From a virus: a stretch of DNA of 34,965 nt. Made by a program: the position numbers and the translations under genes. The stretch spans positions 1 to 34,965 of the IMG/VR virus record IMGVR_UViG_3300009508_002371; one strand, written 5' to 3'. Below are positions 13,967 to 19,927 of this stretch, piece after piece; within the stretch, counting starts at the first letter, position 1, and each line of letters opens with the position of its first letter. The notes under the pieces are model-generated. The model had not been told where the DNA came from. It ran no database searches and saw only the letters and a list, made by a program, of their open reading frames with translations.

Positions 13967-14239
13967 ATGGATAAAAAGCAAATAGTAGCGTATTTAAATA
14001 TGCTAAAAACGGATATTACAACTACAAACAGGGATGAGATTATAGATTATTGCATTAATGAAACAAAACAAAATATCGAGAGAGAAACTAAAGAAAAGGA
14101 AATCTTGGAATTGTTAAGTGGGCTTGTTTCAGATGTTGGTAATCTTTTATGTGACGTTGCTGATTTAGATTATGAATGGCAACAAGCAGGTTATTATGAG
14201 GGCTCAAAACTTTATTTAAAAGAACTAAGTAAAAATTAA
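13967..14239 (+). CDS. Hypothetical cargo protein, 90 aa
   Basis: Not recognised. Helical and acidic, with a heptad-like stretch (NIERETKEKEILELLSGLVS) and an aromatic C-terminal part (DLDYEWQQAGYYEGSKLYLK). It occupies one unit of the array between the copy-2 repeat and palindromic site B, whose left box begins 1 bp after its stop. Confidence 0.6.
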   Translation: MDKKQIVAYLNMLKTDITTTNRDEIIDYCINETKQNIERETKEKEILELLSGLVSDVGNLLCDVADLDYEWQQAGYYEGSKLYLKELSKN

Positions 14240-14240
14240 T

Positions 14241-14334
14241 GCCAACGGATAAGTTTATGGCACGTTTGCCTATTTATCCGAGTGATTTGCAAATGGGCTA
14301 TAAACTGTGTTAGTTACTGTGTGTGAGCGTTGGC
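14241..14334. repeat. attC-like palindromic spacer, site B
   Basis: Same outer boxes as site A, GCCAACG (14241-14247) and CGTTGGC (14328-14334), the same 4-nt left gap and a 21-nt right gap starting GTGTTAGTTACTG. The inner stem is different but again perfectly paired: AGTTTAT (14252-14258) / ATAAACT (14300-14306). A further TTTGC/GCAAA pair lies inside. Structure is kept while sequence is not. Confidence 0.7.
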
Positions 14335-14352
14335 AAAAGGGAGTAGTAAAGG

Positions 14353-14368
14353 GTTGCTTTTTTGCAAC
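14353..14368. repeat. Small hairpin before methyltransferase 2
   Basis: GTTGC-TTTTTT-GCAAC within the same leader as at 12235, ending 28 bp before the start codon. The leader up to the start codon is almost the same as that of methyltransferase 1, although the two coding regions are not alike. Confidence 0.5.
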
Positions 14369-14396
14369 TATTTACGATAATAAGAAATAAAGAATT

Positions 14397-15056
14397 ATGA
14401 AATATAGAATATTAAATTTATATGCTTGTTTAGGCGGAAATCGTTTTAAATGGGATGAAATAGCAAAAGAATTAGGTATTGAATTAGAAGTAACTGCTGT
14501 TGAATTAGATGTTTTTTTAGCTGAAATGTACCAGCTTCGTTTTCCTGGAGATAGAGTTATTTGTACAGATGCTCATAGATATTTATTAGAACACTATAAA
14601 GAATATGATTTTATATGGAGTTCTCCACCTTGCCCAACACATAGTAAAGCAAGATTTGCAAGACACGAAACAACAAAATCTGAATACCCAGATATGAAAC
14701 TTTACCAAGAAATAATATTCTTAAAAAACTATTTTAAAGGTAAATTTTGCGTTGAAAATGTAGTGCCATTTTATGAACCATTAATTCCTGCAAAAAAACG
14801 AGGAAGGCATTTGTATTGGACTAACTTTAATTTACCAAACTCTTTAAATGAAAGAAAGTGTGCTTTTATGGAAAGTAAAAATGAAGTTCAAAAATGGAAT
14901 GAATTTCATCAAATAAATGTAAATGACTATAAAGGAACTCAAAGAAAAGATAAAATAGCAAGAAATTTAGTTGATTATGAAGCTGGTAAAACAATATTAG
15001 AAACTGCATTTGGCATTATAAAAAAACAAGATGTTAGCCAAGTTGCAATGTTTTAA
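14397..15056 (+). CDS. Compact C5-cytosine DNA methyltransferase, 219 aa
   Basis: Motif I ILNLYACLGGNRFKW, motif IV SSPPCPTHSK (Cys about 79) and motif VI FCVENV (Glu about 120) identify a C5-cytosine methyltransferase. The C-terminal part is short (GKTILETAFGIIKK), with little room for a separate recognition domain, as in other phage-encoded compact forms of 200-230 aa. No restriction partner is present. It lies between the same flanks as methyltransferase 1, and its likely role is modification of phage DNA against host restriction. Confidence 0.85.
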   Translation: MKYRILNLYACLGGNRFKWDEIAKELGIELEVTAVELDVFLAEMYQLRFPGDRVICTDAHRYLLEHYKEYDFIWSSPPCPTHSKARFARHETTKSEYPDMKLYQEIIFLKNYFKGKFCVENVVPFYEPLIPAKKRGRHLYWTNFNLPNSLNERKCAFMESKNEVQKWNEFHQINVNDYKGTQRKDKIARNLVDYEAGKTILETAFGIIKKQDVSQVAMF

Positions 15057-15064
15057 TTAAAGTG

Positions 15065-15149
15065 GAGACGGAAAAAGGGAAATGTGGTGCTTTTTCTGCA
15101 CCTCTTTTACCGAGCGTTGGAAAAAAGCGGTGGCAGACACATTGTTACT
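15065..15149 (+). repeat. 3' flank of methyltransferase cassette 2
   Basis: Second copy of the 13500-13577 element. Its hairpin is GGTGC (15086-15090) / GCACC (15098-15102), where copy 1 has GTTGC/GCAAC, so a T-A pair became G-C on both sides. The element continues as CGAGCGTTGGAAAAAAGCGG, then TAACGGCTACG, a motif that also follows the gene ending at 11339. Confidence 0.7.
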
Positions 15150-15220
15150 AACGGCTACGTATAACGATAGTTGCTGAATGAAAAATAACATTAACAAATA
15201 ATAATAAAAAAAATAAAACG

Positions 15221-15433
15221 ATGAAAGCAAAACATTTAAAAAAAGTACCAGAAGCAATTGAAAACATCTACAAACAAATCAGTGAAGCAAATTCAAATAA
15301 CCAATTTAAATGCTTTTTACCTCACTTTATTTATGTAACTGATGAAACTAGATTGCAATTAATAAAAGATGGATACAAAATTTACGAAGGTAATTGGGAC
15401 TCATTAATTACAGGGTTAATAATCGAATGGTAG
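15221..15433 (+). CDS. Hypothetical cargo protein, 70 aa
   Basis: Not recognised. Starts MKAKHLKKVPEAIENIYKQI and ends DGYKIYEGNWDSLITGLIIE-W. Small soluble protein with no motif I can name. It sits alone between the methyltransferase 2 flank and the large nested hairpin at 15480. Confidence 0.55.
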   Translation: MKAKHLKKVPEAIENIYKQISEANSNNQFKCFLPHFIYVTDETRLQLIKDGYKIYEGNWDSLITGLIIEW

Positions 15434-15479
15434 TTTTATTTTTTTGTAATGATTGAAAAACGACCATTGTAAAAAAAGA

Positions 15480-15594
15480 AACGACCTAAGCAATTATTGT
15501 TATACGGTGTTCTTAACAGTTGCCTAATAACACGTACTGATTGGTTTTGAGTAAGGCAATTGTTTAGAACGTTCGATGTATATGGTTAGGCGTT
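15480..15594. repeat. Large nested palindrome with attC-like ends
   Basis: Inner arms of 17 bp (15509-15525 and 15554-15570) pair with two mismatches around a 28-nt loop. Outside them TATAC pairs with GTATA, and outermost AACG-a-CCTAA (15480-15489) pairs with TTAGGCGTT (15586-15594). The right end contains GTTAGGC, a match to the GTTRRRY box of integron attC sites. The region 15434-15705 is otherwise empty of genes. Confidence 0.6.
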
Positions 15595-15705
15595 GTTCCG
15601 AAGGAACAAAAGACTAAGCAAGTACAGAAGAACCATTGATAAATTATTGAAGAAATAAAATAACCGAACGCTTAAATATATACAGTGTTCTAAAATGTAA
15701 AAATT

Positions 15706-15897
15706 ATGGCATTTAAAAAAGAAATTAAGTATTTAGAAGCAAAAAAATTAAAAGTAAAAGAAAGAATTTATGATTATGAAAATAGTGAATTAATAAAGCA
15801 CAATAAAACTTTACAGTATTGTGTAAAAAAGCGAAAAAAAGAGGTTAAAATCTTAGAAAATATAATTGAAGCTTTATCTAAAATTGATGATAATTAA
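15706..15897 (+). CDS. Coiled-coil cargo protein, 63 aa
   Basis: Not recognised. Almost entirely Lys/Glu-rich helix (KKEIKYLEAKKLKVKERIYD, KKRKKEVKILENIIEALSKI), probably a short coiled coil. The 28 bp before its start repeat the spacer before the gene at 11157, and the DNA after its stop (TTTTTAGAACG) matches that after the same gene, so both edges of this unit are shared with the first array unit. Confidence 0.6.
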   Translation: MAFKKEIKYLEAKKLKVKERIYDYENSELIKHNKTLQYCVKKRKKEVKILENIIEALSKIDDN

Positions 15898-15968
15898 TAA
15901 TTTTTATTTTTTAGAACGAATAAGTTTAAGGATAGTTGCGATTTAATAATTAATAAAAACAACAAAGA

Positions 15969-16283
15969 ATGACTGAAAGAGAAGAAATAATAATACTTAA
16001 AAAAGGATTAAAGTTAGCTGAATCTATATTAAAATATGAACAAGATAGAAACAAAAAACTTGTAGCTTCAAATAGAGAATTAACCAAGCAATTATCTTTA
16101 AACAGTGTTGGTTGTAGTTATTCTTTGCAAGAAGTTCGTGAAATAGCACTAGAGCTTACTAATGCATCTATGTACGGACACTCACATAAGTTAACAAGAT
16201 TTGAACTGAAGGATAAATTAAGCGAAATAAAAACCAAACACGGATTAGATTATAAAGAAGGTATAGATTATGTTTTAGAATAA
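15969..16283 (+). CDS. Helical cargo protein, 104 aa
   Basis: Not recognised. A long N-terminal helix (EIIILKKGLKLAESILKYEQ) and a second helical half (YSLQEVREIALELTNASMYG). Charged and soluble. It is followed 6 bp later by the CCAACG box of the next spacer. Confidence 0.6.
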   Translation: MTEREEIIILKKGLKLAESILKYEQDRNKKLVASNRELTKQLSLNSVGCSYSLQEVREIALELTNASMYGHSHKLTRFELKDKLSEIKTKHGLDYKEGIDYVLE

Positions 16284-16289
16284 TTACTA

Positions 16290-16388
16290 CCAACGAATAG
16301 TAATATGAAAAGTTGCTGAATTAAGCACAAAACTTGGTAAATAAGCCAAAAAATAAAACCCTTTTTTAGCGTTGGGGATTGAACGCTA
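16290..16388. repeat. Palindromic spacer, site C (weaker)
   Basis: CCAACG (16290-16295) and CGTTGG (16370-16375) form the outer pair as in sites A and B, but no matching inner stem was found. A separate 7-bp hairpin TAGCGTT (16367-16373) / AACGCTA (16382-16388) overlaps the right box. AGTTGCTGAAT inside it also occurs in the spacer near 15170. Confidence 0.45.
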
Positions 16389-16408
16389 TAACTTAAATAA
16401 ATAGTAAA

Positions 16409-16699
16409 ATGGCAAAATTTAGGAAGAAGCCTGTGGTAATTGAAGCCTTCCAATTAACTTACAATGTTGCAAAAGGCAAAGAGCCAATACCAACTTGGGC
16501 AAAAAAACAAAGCGAAAACGGTACGCTAAAAGTTACTGTTACTGATAAAATAGAAAACTCGCAGTTTGCAAGTATTAAAACACTTGAAGGCGAAATGAGA
16601 GCTGATGCAAATGACTTTATTATACAAGGTGTAAATGGCGAAATATACCCTTGTAAGCCTGATATTTTTGCAAAGACTTATGAAGCTGTAGAAGCCTAA
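16409..16699 (+). CDS. Widespread small phage protein (RKKPVVIEAF type), 96 aa
   Basis: The start AKFRKKPVVIEAFQL and end FIIQGVNGEIYPCKPDIFAK are the signature of a small protein found in many unrelated phages, often among accessory genes; its function is not known. The middle (FASIKTLEGEMRADANDFII) also fits the family. It is the only array protein clearly recognised as a common phage protein besides the methyltransferases. Confidence 0.8.
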   Translation: MAKFRKKPVVIEAFQLTYNVAKGKEPIPTWAKKQSENGTLKVTVTDKIENSQFASIKTLEGEMRADANDFIIQGVNGEIYPCKPDIFAKTYEAVEA

Positions 16700-16772
16700 A
16701 CCAAAAAGCGTTGGCAGAAAAAGGGTTTTATTTTTCTTTCGGTTAAGCACTAAAGTTAGATTAAAAGACCGA

Positions 16773-16831
16773 ACCAAGCAATTTTTTATATTACGTGTTA
16801 AGTACTGGTTGCCTAACACGTAATGCTTGGT
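16773..16831. repeat. Long hairpin in the 16700-17011 non-coding stretch
   Basis: ATTACGTGTTA (16790-16800) pairs perfectly with TAACACGTAAT (16814-16824) around a 13-nt loop, and ACCAAGC (16773-16779) with GCTTGGT (16825-16831) outside. Further elements follow: GTTGC-T6-GCAAT (16875-16890), GTGTTAGTTACTG (16903-16915) and a TGGTTTT/AAAACCA hairpin (16934-16951). The stretch 16700-17011 holds no gene I can support and looks like collapsed spacer pieces. Confidence 0.55.
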
Positions 16832-17011
16832 TTTTGAAAGGGCAACTTGTACTTAACGTATAGTAATAAGATACGTTGCTTTTTTGCAATGGATTTTATT
16901 ACGTGTTAGTTACTGCTGATAAAAAAAAGCCAGTGGTTTTGTGAAAAACCAAACCCATAACAGTGAGAATAATTTAATAAACATCTTTATTTATTGAAAA
17001 TATCATAATAA

Positions 17012-17071
17012 TTAGGTAAATACCTAAAATAAGTTGATTTTTATTTGTGTATGTTTAGGTAATTGCCTAAA
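17012..17071. promoter_or_regulatory. Two palindromic operators (TTAGG-type)
   Basis: TTAGGTAAATACCTAA (17012-17027) and TTTAGGTAATTGCCTAAA (17054-17071) are two versions of one palindrome, centres 43 bp apart, about four helical turns. They lie directly upstream of the gene at 17099, whose start context follows them. A TTTATTTG sequence between them may be the -7 box. A dimeric regulator, perhaps the HTH-bearing protein at 17484, is expected to bind. Confidence 0.6.
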
Positions 17072-17098
17072 TTTACATATAATTTAAAACCAAATATT

Positions 17099-17473
17099 AT
17101 GCAGACAGTTAAAGCAATAAAAGAAAGTGTAAATGTAAGTGAAGTACTTTCTAACGATGTAAATGAGATTTATGAAGGATGTACTGAAAAACAAGTAATT
17201 AATTGGACAACAGCCTCTAATATTTCAAGACTAATTGAAAATGTATCTAAAAGATTTTCAAATCAAGTATCTTATAGTGTTACTAATATTTATTTCGAAA
17301 TCACTAACGAAGAAGTTATTAATCTTTTTAGAGAATTATATAAATTAACTTCTAATAAATTTGTAAAATCTGTGTTAGTTTCTGTTGGTAAAAATAAAAA
17401 ATTTACAGAAAAACAATTGATTACAATAACTGATGAAATTATAAAATTTGAAAATCTAACAATTAACTTTTAA
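17099..17473 (+). CDS. Hypothetical protein of a second self-regulated unit, 124 aa
   Basis: Not recognised. Start taken at 17099, since a start at 17063 would lie inside the second operator palindrome. Sequence is helical with a C-terminal part KSVLVSVGKNKKFTEKQLIT. First of two genes 10 bp apart behind paired operators, the same plan as the 11734 operon. Confidence 0.6.
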   Translation: MQTVKAIKESVNVSEVLSNDVNEIYEGCTEKQVINWTTASNISRLIENVSKRFSNQVSYSVTNIYFEITNEEVINLFRELYKLTSNKFVKSVLVSVGKNKKFTEKQLITITDEIIKFENLTINF

Positions 17474-17483
17474 TATAAAAATT

Positions 17484-17951
17484 ATGATAACAGTAGAATT
17501 AATGGATGTATTATCCGAAGCAAAAAAAACAGGTGTTATAGGTTGGTTAAAAATAAAAGATTCAAGTAAAATTGTTTCTAATTCATCTGGTACGTATTCA
17601 ATAAACCCAACTATTTATATTCAAAATTATGTACAAAAAGAAGTAGGTGACGAAATATTAATGTTTGGAAAAAAACAACTAAATATTACTAAGCTTGAAG
17701 AAGATTTGAAAAAGTATATAGGAATGGATGTTTCTTTTTTTGTTGGAGGAATTTCTTTTAATGGTGTTTTATTAAATACAACTATCGAAACAATTAAAAA
17801 AGAACTAGATATTGATAACTCAGATTTTGCAGAAATGTTTAATTATAAAAATGCAAATAGTTTTGCAACTTCTTCTGCTTATAAAAGGATATTAAAAGGA
17901 TTAGTTTCTTTTTACAAACTAATAAAAGAGAGTGATAACATACAGCCGTAA
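17484..17951 (+). CDS. Protein with C-terminal HTH-like region, 155 aa
   Basis: The N-terminal two thirds are unrecognised. The C-terminal part (IKKELDIDNSDFAEMFNYKN, then SAYKRILKGLVSFYKLIKE) looks like a helix-turn-helix of XRE type. If so, it would be the regulator acting on the TTAGG palindromes upstream. Co-transcribed with the 124-aa gene. Confidence 0.55.
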   Translation: MITVELMDVLSEAKKTGVIGWLKIKDSSKIVSNSSGTYSINPTIYIQNYVQKEVGDEILMFGKKQLNITKLEEDLKKYIGMDVSFFVGGISFNGVLLNTTIETIKKELDIDNSDFAEMFNYKNANSFATSSAYKRILKGLVSFYKLIKESDNIQP

Positions 17952-17971
17952 AGATTGGATGGCTTTTTTTT
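17944..17971 (+). terminator. Weak intrinsic terminator
   Basis: AGCC (17944-17947) and GGCT (17961-17964) form a short stem with a long loop followed by an unbroken T-run to 17971. The stem is weak; the T-run and the position just at the end of the 17099-17951 operon are the support. Confidence 0.35.
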
Positions 17972-18033
17972 AGCAGTTGTTACTAACACCCCAATAACAA
18001 CACCTTAATAATAACTCAATAATACAAAGAAAA

Positions 18034-18849
18034 ATGAACAACAAAACTGCTATTATCGAAAAATATAAACACTTATTAAGTTTAAAATACAGTAGGAGAA
18101 CTATAGAAAGTTATTCAAATTATGTAGATGATTTTTTAAAGTTTTCAAAGAATGCACCATTAAGAATTACAAACGAAGATTTTCTAAATTATAATATTTC
18201 TTTAGTAAAAATGAAGGTAGCTGATTCAACCAGGAATGTTGCAATTTCTGGAGTTAAATTATATTTTAAATTTATACTCAGTAAAAAAATTAAAGAAAAT
18301 ATAGCTATTAGACCAAAAGACAAAAAGAAAGTTGTAAGGCATATAGAACATTTTACTTTAATGGAAAAAATAAGCAATACAAAAAACTTAAAAGCAAGAT
18401 TAATTTTAACTTTAGGGTATGGTTGTGGTTTACGTTCAGATGAAGTAAGGAGTTTAAAAAGAGCAGATGTAAATTTAAAAGAAAAATTTATTATTGTAAA
18501 TGGTAAAGGGTCTAGACAAAGAAAAATGCCAATTAGTAATAATATTATAGATCTTATTTTAGAATATGGCTTTAAATACAAACCAAAAGATTATTTCTTT
18601 AATGGTCAGGTAGTAAAAGGAATTGCAAAACCACAATATTCTGCACAAAGTATATTATCACTCGTTAAAAAGAATATTGGTGACCATAGATTTCACGATT
18701 TAAGGCACAGTTTTGGAATGAAGTTATACAGCCAAGGTATTCCTTTGGAGCAAATAAGGAAATTAATGGGCCACAAAAAAACGGAAACCACAGAAGTTTA
18801 CGCTTACGCATCAGAAAATATGCTTTTATCTGTAGAAATGCCAATATAA
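18034..18849 (+). CDS. Compact tyrosine recombinase (XerD-like)
   Basis: Second tyrosine recombinase, 271 aa. It has an N-terminal SAM-like domain (RRTIESYSNYVDDFLKFSKN) and a complete catalytic set: Arg134 (GCGLRSDEV), Lys158 (GKGSRQRKMP), His221 and Arg224 (FHDLRHSF), His247 (LMGHKK) and Tyr256 (TTEVYAY). It lacks the extra segment that marks integron IntI enzymes and is shorter than the phage integrase at 1-1185. It follows the cargo array and precedes the small genes before portal. It could act on the palindromic spacers, resolve multimers, or be a relic of the element that inserted here. Confidence 0.9.
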   Translation: MNNKTAIIEKYKHLLSLKYSRRTIESYSNYVDDFLKFSKNAPLRITNEDFLNYNISLVKMKVADSTRNVAISGVKLYFKFILSKKIKENIAIRPKDKKKVVRHIEHFTLMEKISNTKNLKARLILTLGYGCGLRSDEVRSLKRADVNLKEKFIIVNGKGSRQRKMPISNNIIDLILEYGFKYKPKDYFFNGQVVKGIAKPQYSAQSILSLVKKNIGDHRFHDLRHSFGMKLYSQGIPLEQIRKLMGHKKTETTEVYAYASENMLLSVEMPI

Positions 18850-18919
18850 AGTAAGGTTAAGTTATTGTAAAACCGAACTTTATCCCGAAATTTGTAGAGA
18901 ACAAAAGCAAATTAACTAC

Positions 18920-19168
18920 ATGCAGCAATCTCCAGAAGAATTTAAAAGATTTATAGAATCTAAAGTGTTGCCAATAGCACAAAAATTAGGTACTCGTCAA
19001 GGTTTTTTTGAGTATTGGTTTAAAATTCTCCCAAAATGCAAGAGCCATCAAGATGCTTTTGATCTTGTAAACTTAATGCACTTAAAAATATTTAAAGAAG
19101 AAAAATACAGTTCCTTTACTTCTTTTAAAGTACAAAAATCAAGGTATTTAAAAAAAACATCATTATGA
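18920..19168 (+). CDS. Hypothetical protein, 82 aa
   Basis: Not recognised. Starts MQQSPEEFKRFIESKVLPIA with aromatic-rich helices (RQGFFEYWFKILPK). Begins 70 bp after the recombinase and overlaps the next gene by an ATGA. It opens a chain of five small genes leading to portal. Confidence 0.6.
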   Translation: MQQSPEEFKRFIESKVLPIAQKLGTRQGFFEYWFKILPKCKSHQDAFDLVNLMHLKIFKEEKYSSFTSFKVQKSRYLKKTSL

Positions 19169-19350
19169 GTGAAGTTCAAGATTTGCAAGATAAAAAAGAA
19201 GTAATTATTTTAGATTTGTTCTTAACAACCCAAAACAATTCTGTAAATGAAATTGTAAGCACATTGTTGGTAGAGCATCAAATAGAAATAAAAAAACACA
19301 CAGTACATACTGTAATTAACAGGTACTTAAAGAATTTACAAAGAAAATGA
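19165..19350 (+). CDS. Small HTH-like protein, 61 aa
   Basis: NSVNEIVSTLLVEHQIEIKK then HTVHTVINRYLKN reads like a small helix-turn-helix domain. ATGA overlaps at both ends couple it to its neighbours. A regulator of the late region is possible. Confidence 0.5.
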   Translation: MSEVQDLQDKKEVIILDLFLTTQNNSVNEIVSTLLVEHQIEIKKHTVHTVINRYLKNLQRK

Positions 19351-19532
19351 ACAGCATTAAATTATTAGCAATTGTTTTTGGTACTTTTATAATTGGTTTT
19401 TTAACATCATTATTGTTAGATATGCCAGTATTCCAGAATCCTGTAAGATATGTTTTAGTAATTCTACTAATTTTAATAGAGCTCTATTTTGGATTTCTTA
19501 TGTATCAATTTATATCAACTAAAAAAGAATAA
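19347..19532 (+). CDS. Two-span small membrane protein, 61 aa
   Basis: Two hydrophobic segments (about 4-25 and 32-53) joined by a short loop (LLDMPVFQNPVRY), ending FLMYQFISTKKE. The DNA for the last ten residues and the following bases is duplicated 170 bp downstream, so the next gene has the same C-terminus. Holin-like in size, but far from the endolysin. Confidence 0.6.
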   Translation: MNSIKLLAIVFGTFIIGFLTSLLLDMPVFQNPVRYVLVILLILIELYFGFLMYQFISTKKE

Positions 19533-19534
19533 TT
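19499..19534 (+). repeat. Direct repeat, copy 1 of 36 bp
   Basis: Identical to 19669-19704; with one mismatch the match continues over AAATGAA, the start of the next gene, giving 44 bp. It covers the 3' end of the membrane gene and the start of the following gene. Confidence 0.85.
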
Positions 19535-19537
19535 GAA

Positions 19538-19702
19538 ATGAAAAAACCAATATATAATTGTCAAGATCGAAAAGAAATTAGGGAAATAGATTGTACGCTT
19601 ACTGCTTTTAAAAAACTAAATTTAGCTTTATTACATTTATTAAGAGATTTCGAAAATAATTTTAAAAATATGTATCAATTTATATCAACTAAAAAAGAAT
19701 AA
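19538..19702 (+). CDS. Small protein with duplicated C-terminus, 54 aa
   Basis: Not recognised. Its first 44 residues are unique and helical (KKLNLALLHLLRDFENNF), but the last ten, MYQFISTKKE, are the same as in the preceding membrane protein because of the 36-bp duplication. The duplication probably joined a different coding segment to this tail, making a chimaeric gene. Confidence 0.5.
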   Translation: MKKPIYNCQDRKEIREIDCTLTAFKKLNLALLHLLRDFENNFKNMYQFISTKKE

Positions 19703-19704
19703 TT
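19669..19704 (+). repeat. Direct repeat, copy 2 of 36 bp
   Basis: Second copy of 19499-19534, offset by 170 bp. Both copies end just before an ATGAA start, so a tail and the next ribosome entry region were duplicated together. Confidence 0.85.
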
Positions 19705-19707
19705 AAA

Positions 19708-19854
19708 ATGAATATACAAGAAGCTAAATTGCAGATAGATAAAACTTATGCAGCATCTAAAAGTCTATGTTTAGAATTGGATAGGTTATCAGAATCTATT
19801 AAAAAAATGACTGCTCCAATACCTCCTAAACCAAAATCAAAATTTCATAATTAA
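19708..19854 (+). CDS. Small protein with Pro-rich tail, 48 aa
   Basis: Not recognised. A helical part (EAKLQIDKTYAASKSLCLEL) is followed by TAPIPPKPKSKFHN. Lies directly behind the duplicated segment and before portal. Probably a real small late gene, given close spacing to neighbours. Confidence 0.5.
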   Translation: MNIQEAKLQIDKTYAASKSLCLELDRLSESIKKMTAPIPPKPKSKFHN

Positions 19855-19901
19855 AACAAAGTAATCATTGATTACCTAATTAACTTCAAATAACCACCAA
19901 T

Positions 19902-19926
19902 TTTACACCATCTAAAAAGGTGTAAA
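19902..19926. promoter_or_regulatory. Hairpin abutting the portal start codon
   Basis: TTTACACC (19902-19909) and GGTGTAAA (19919-19926) pair perfectly over a 9-nt loop, ending 1 bp before the GTG start of portal. No T-run follows, so this looks like a translational control hairpin or protein-binding site rather than a terminator. A small palindrome GTAATCATTGATTAC lies at 19861-19875. Confidence 0.5.
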
Positions 19927-19927
19927 G

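Noticed and set aside
12280-15056. Restriction-modification systems
   Set aside because: Both methyltransferases are solitary; none of the adjoining small genes has a recognisable nuclease motif.
18189-18581. 130-codon open frame on the minus strand
   Set aside because: Antisense to the recombinase catalytic domain; no independent support.
11097-18849. Classical mobile integron with IntI
   Set aside because: The recombinase lacks the IntI-specific extra segment and is 271 aa, and most spacer end boxes match GTTRRRY imperfectly. Kept only as an integron-like hypothesis.
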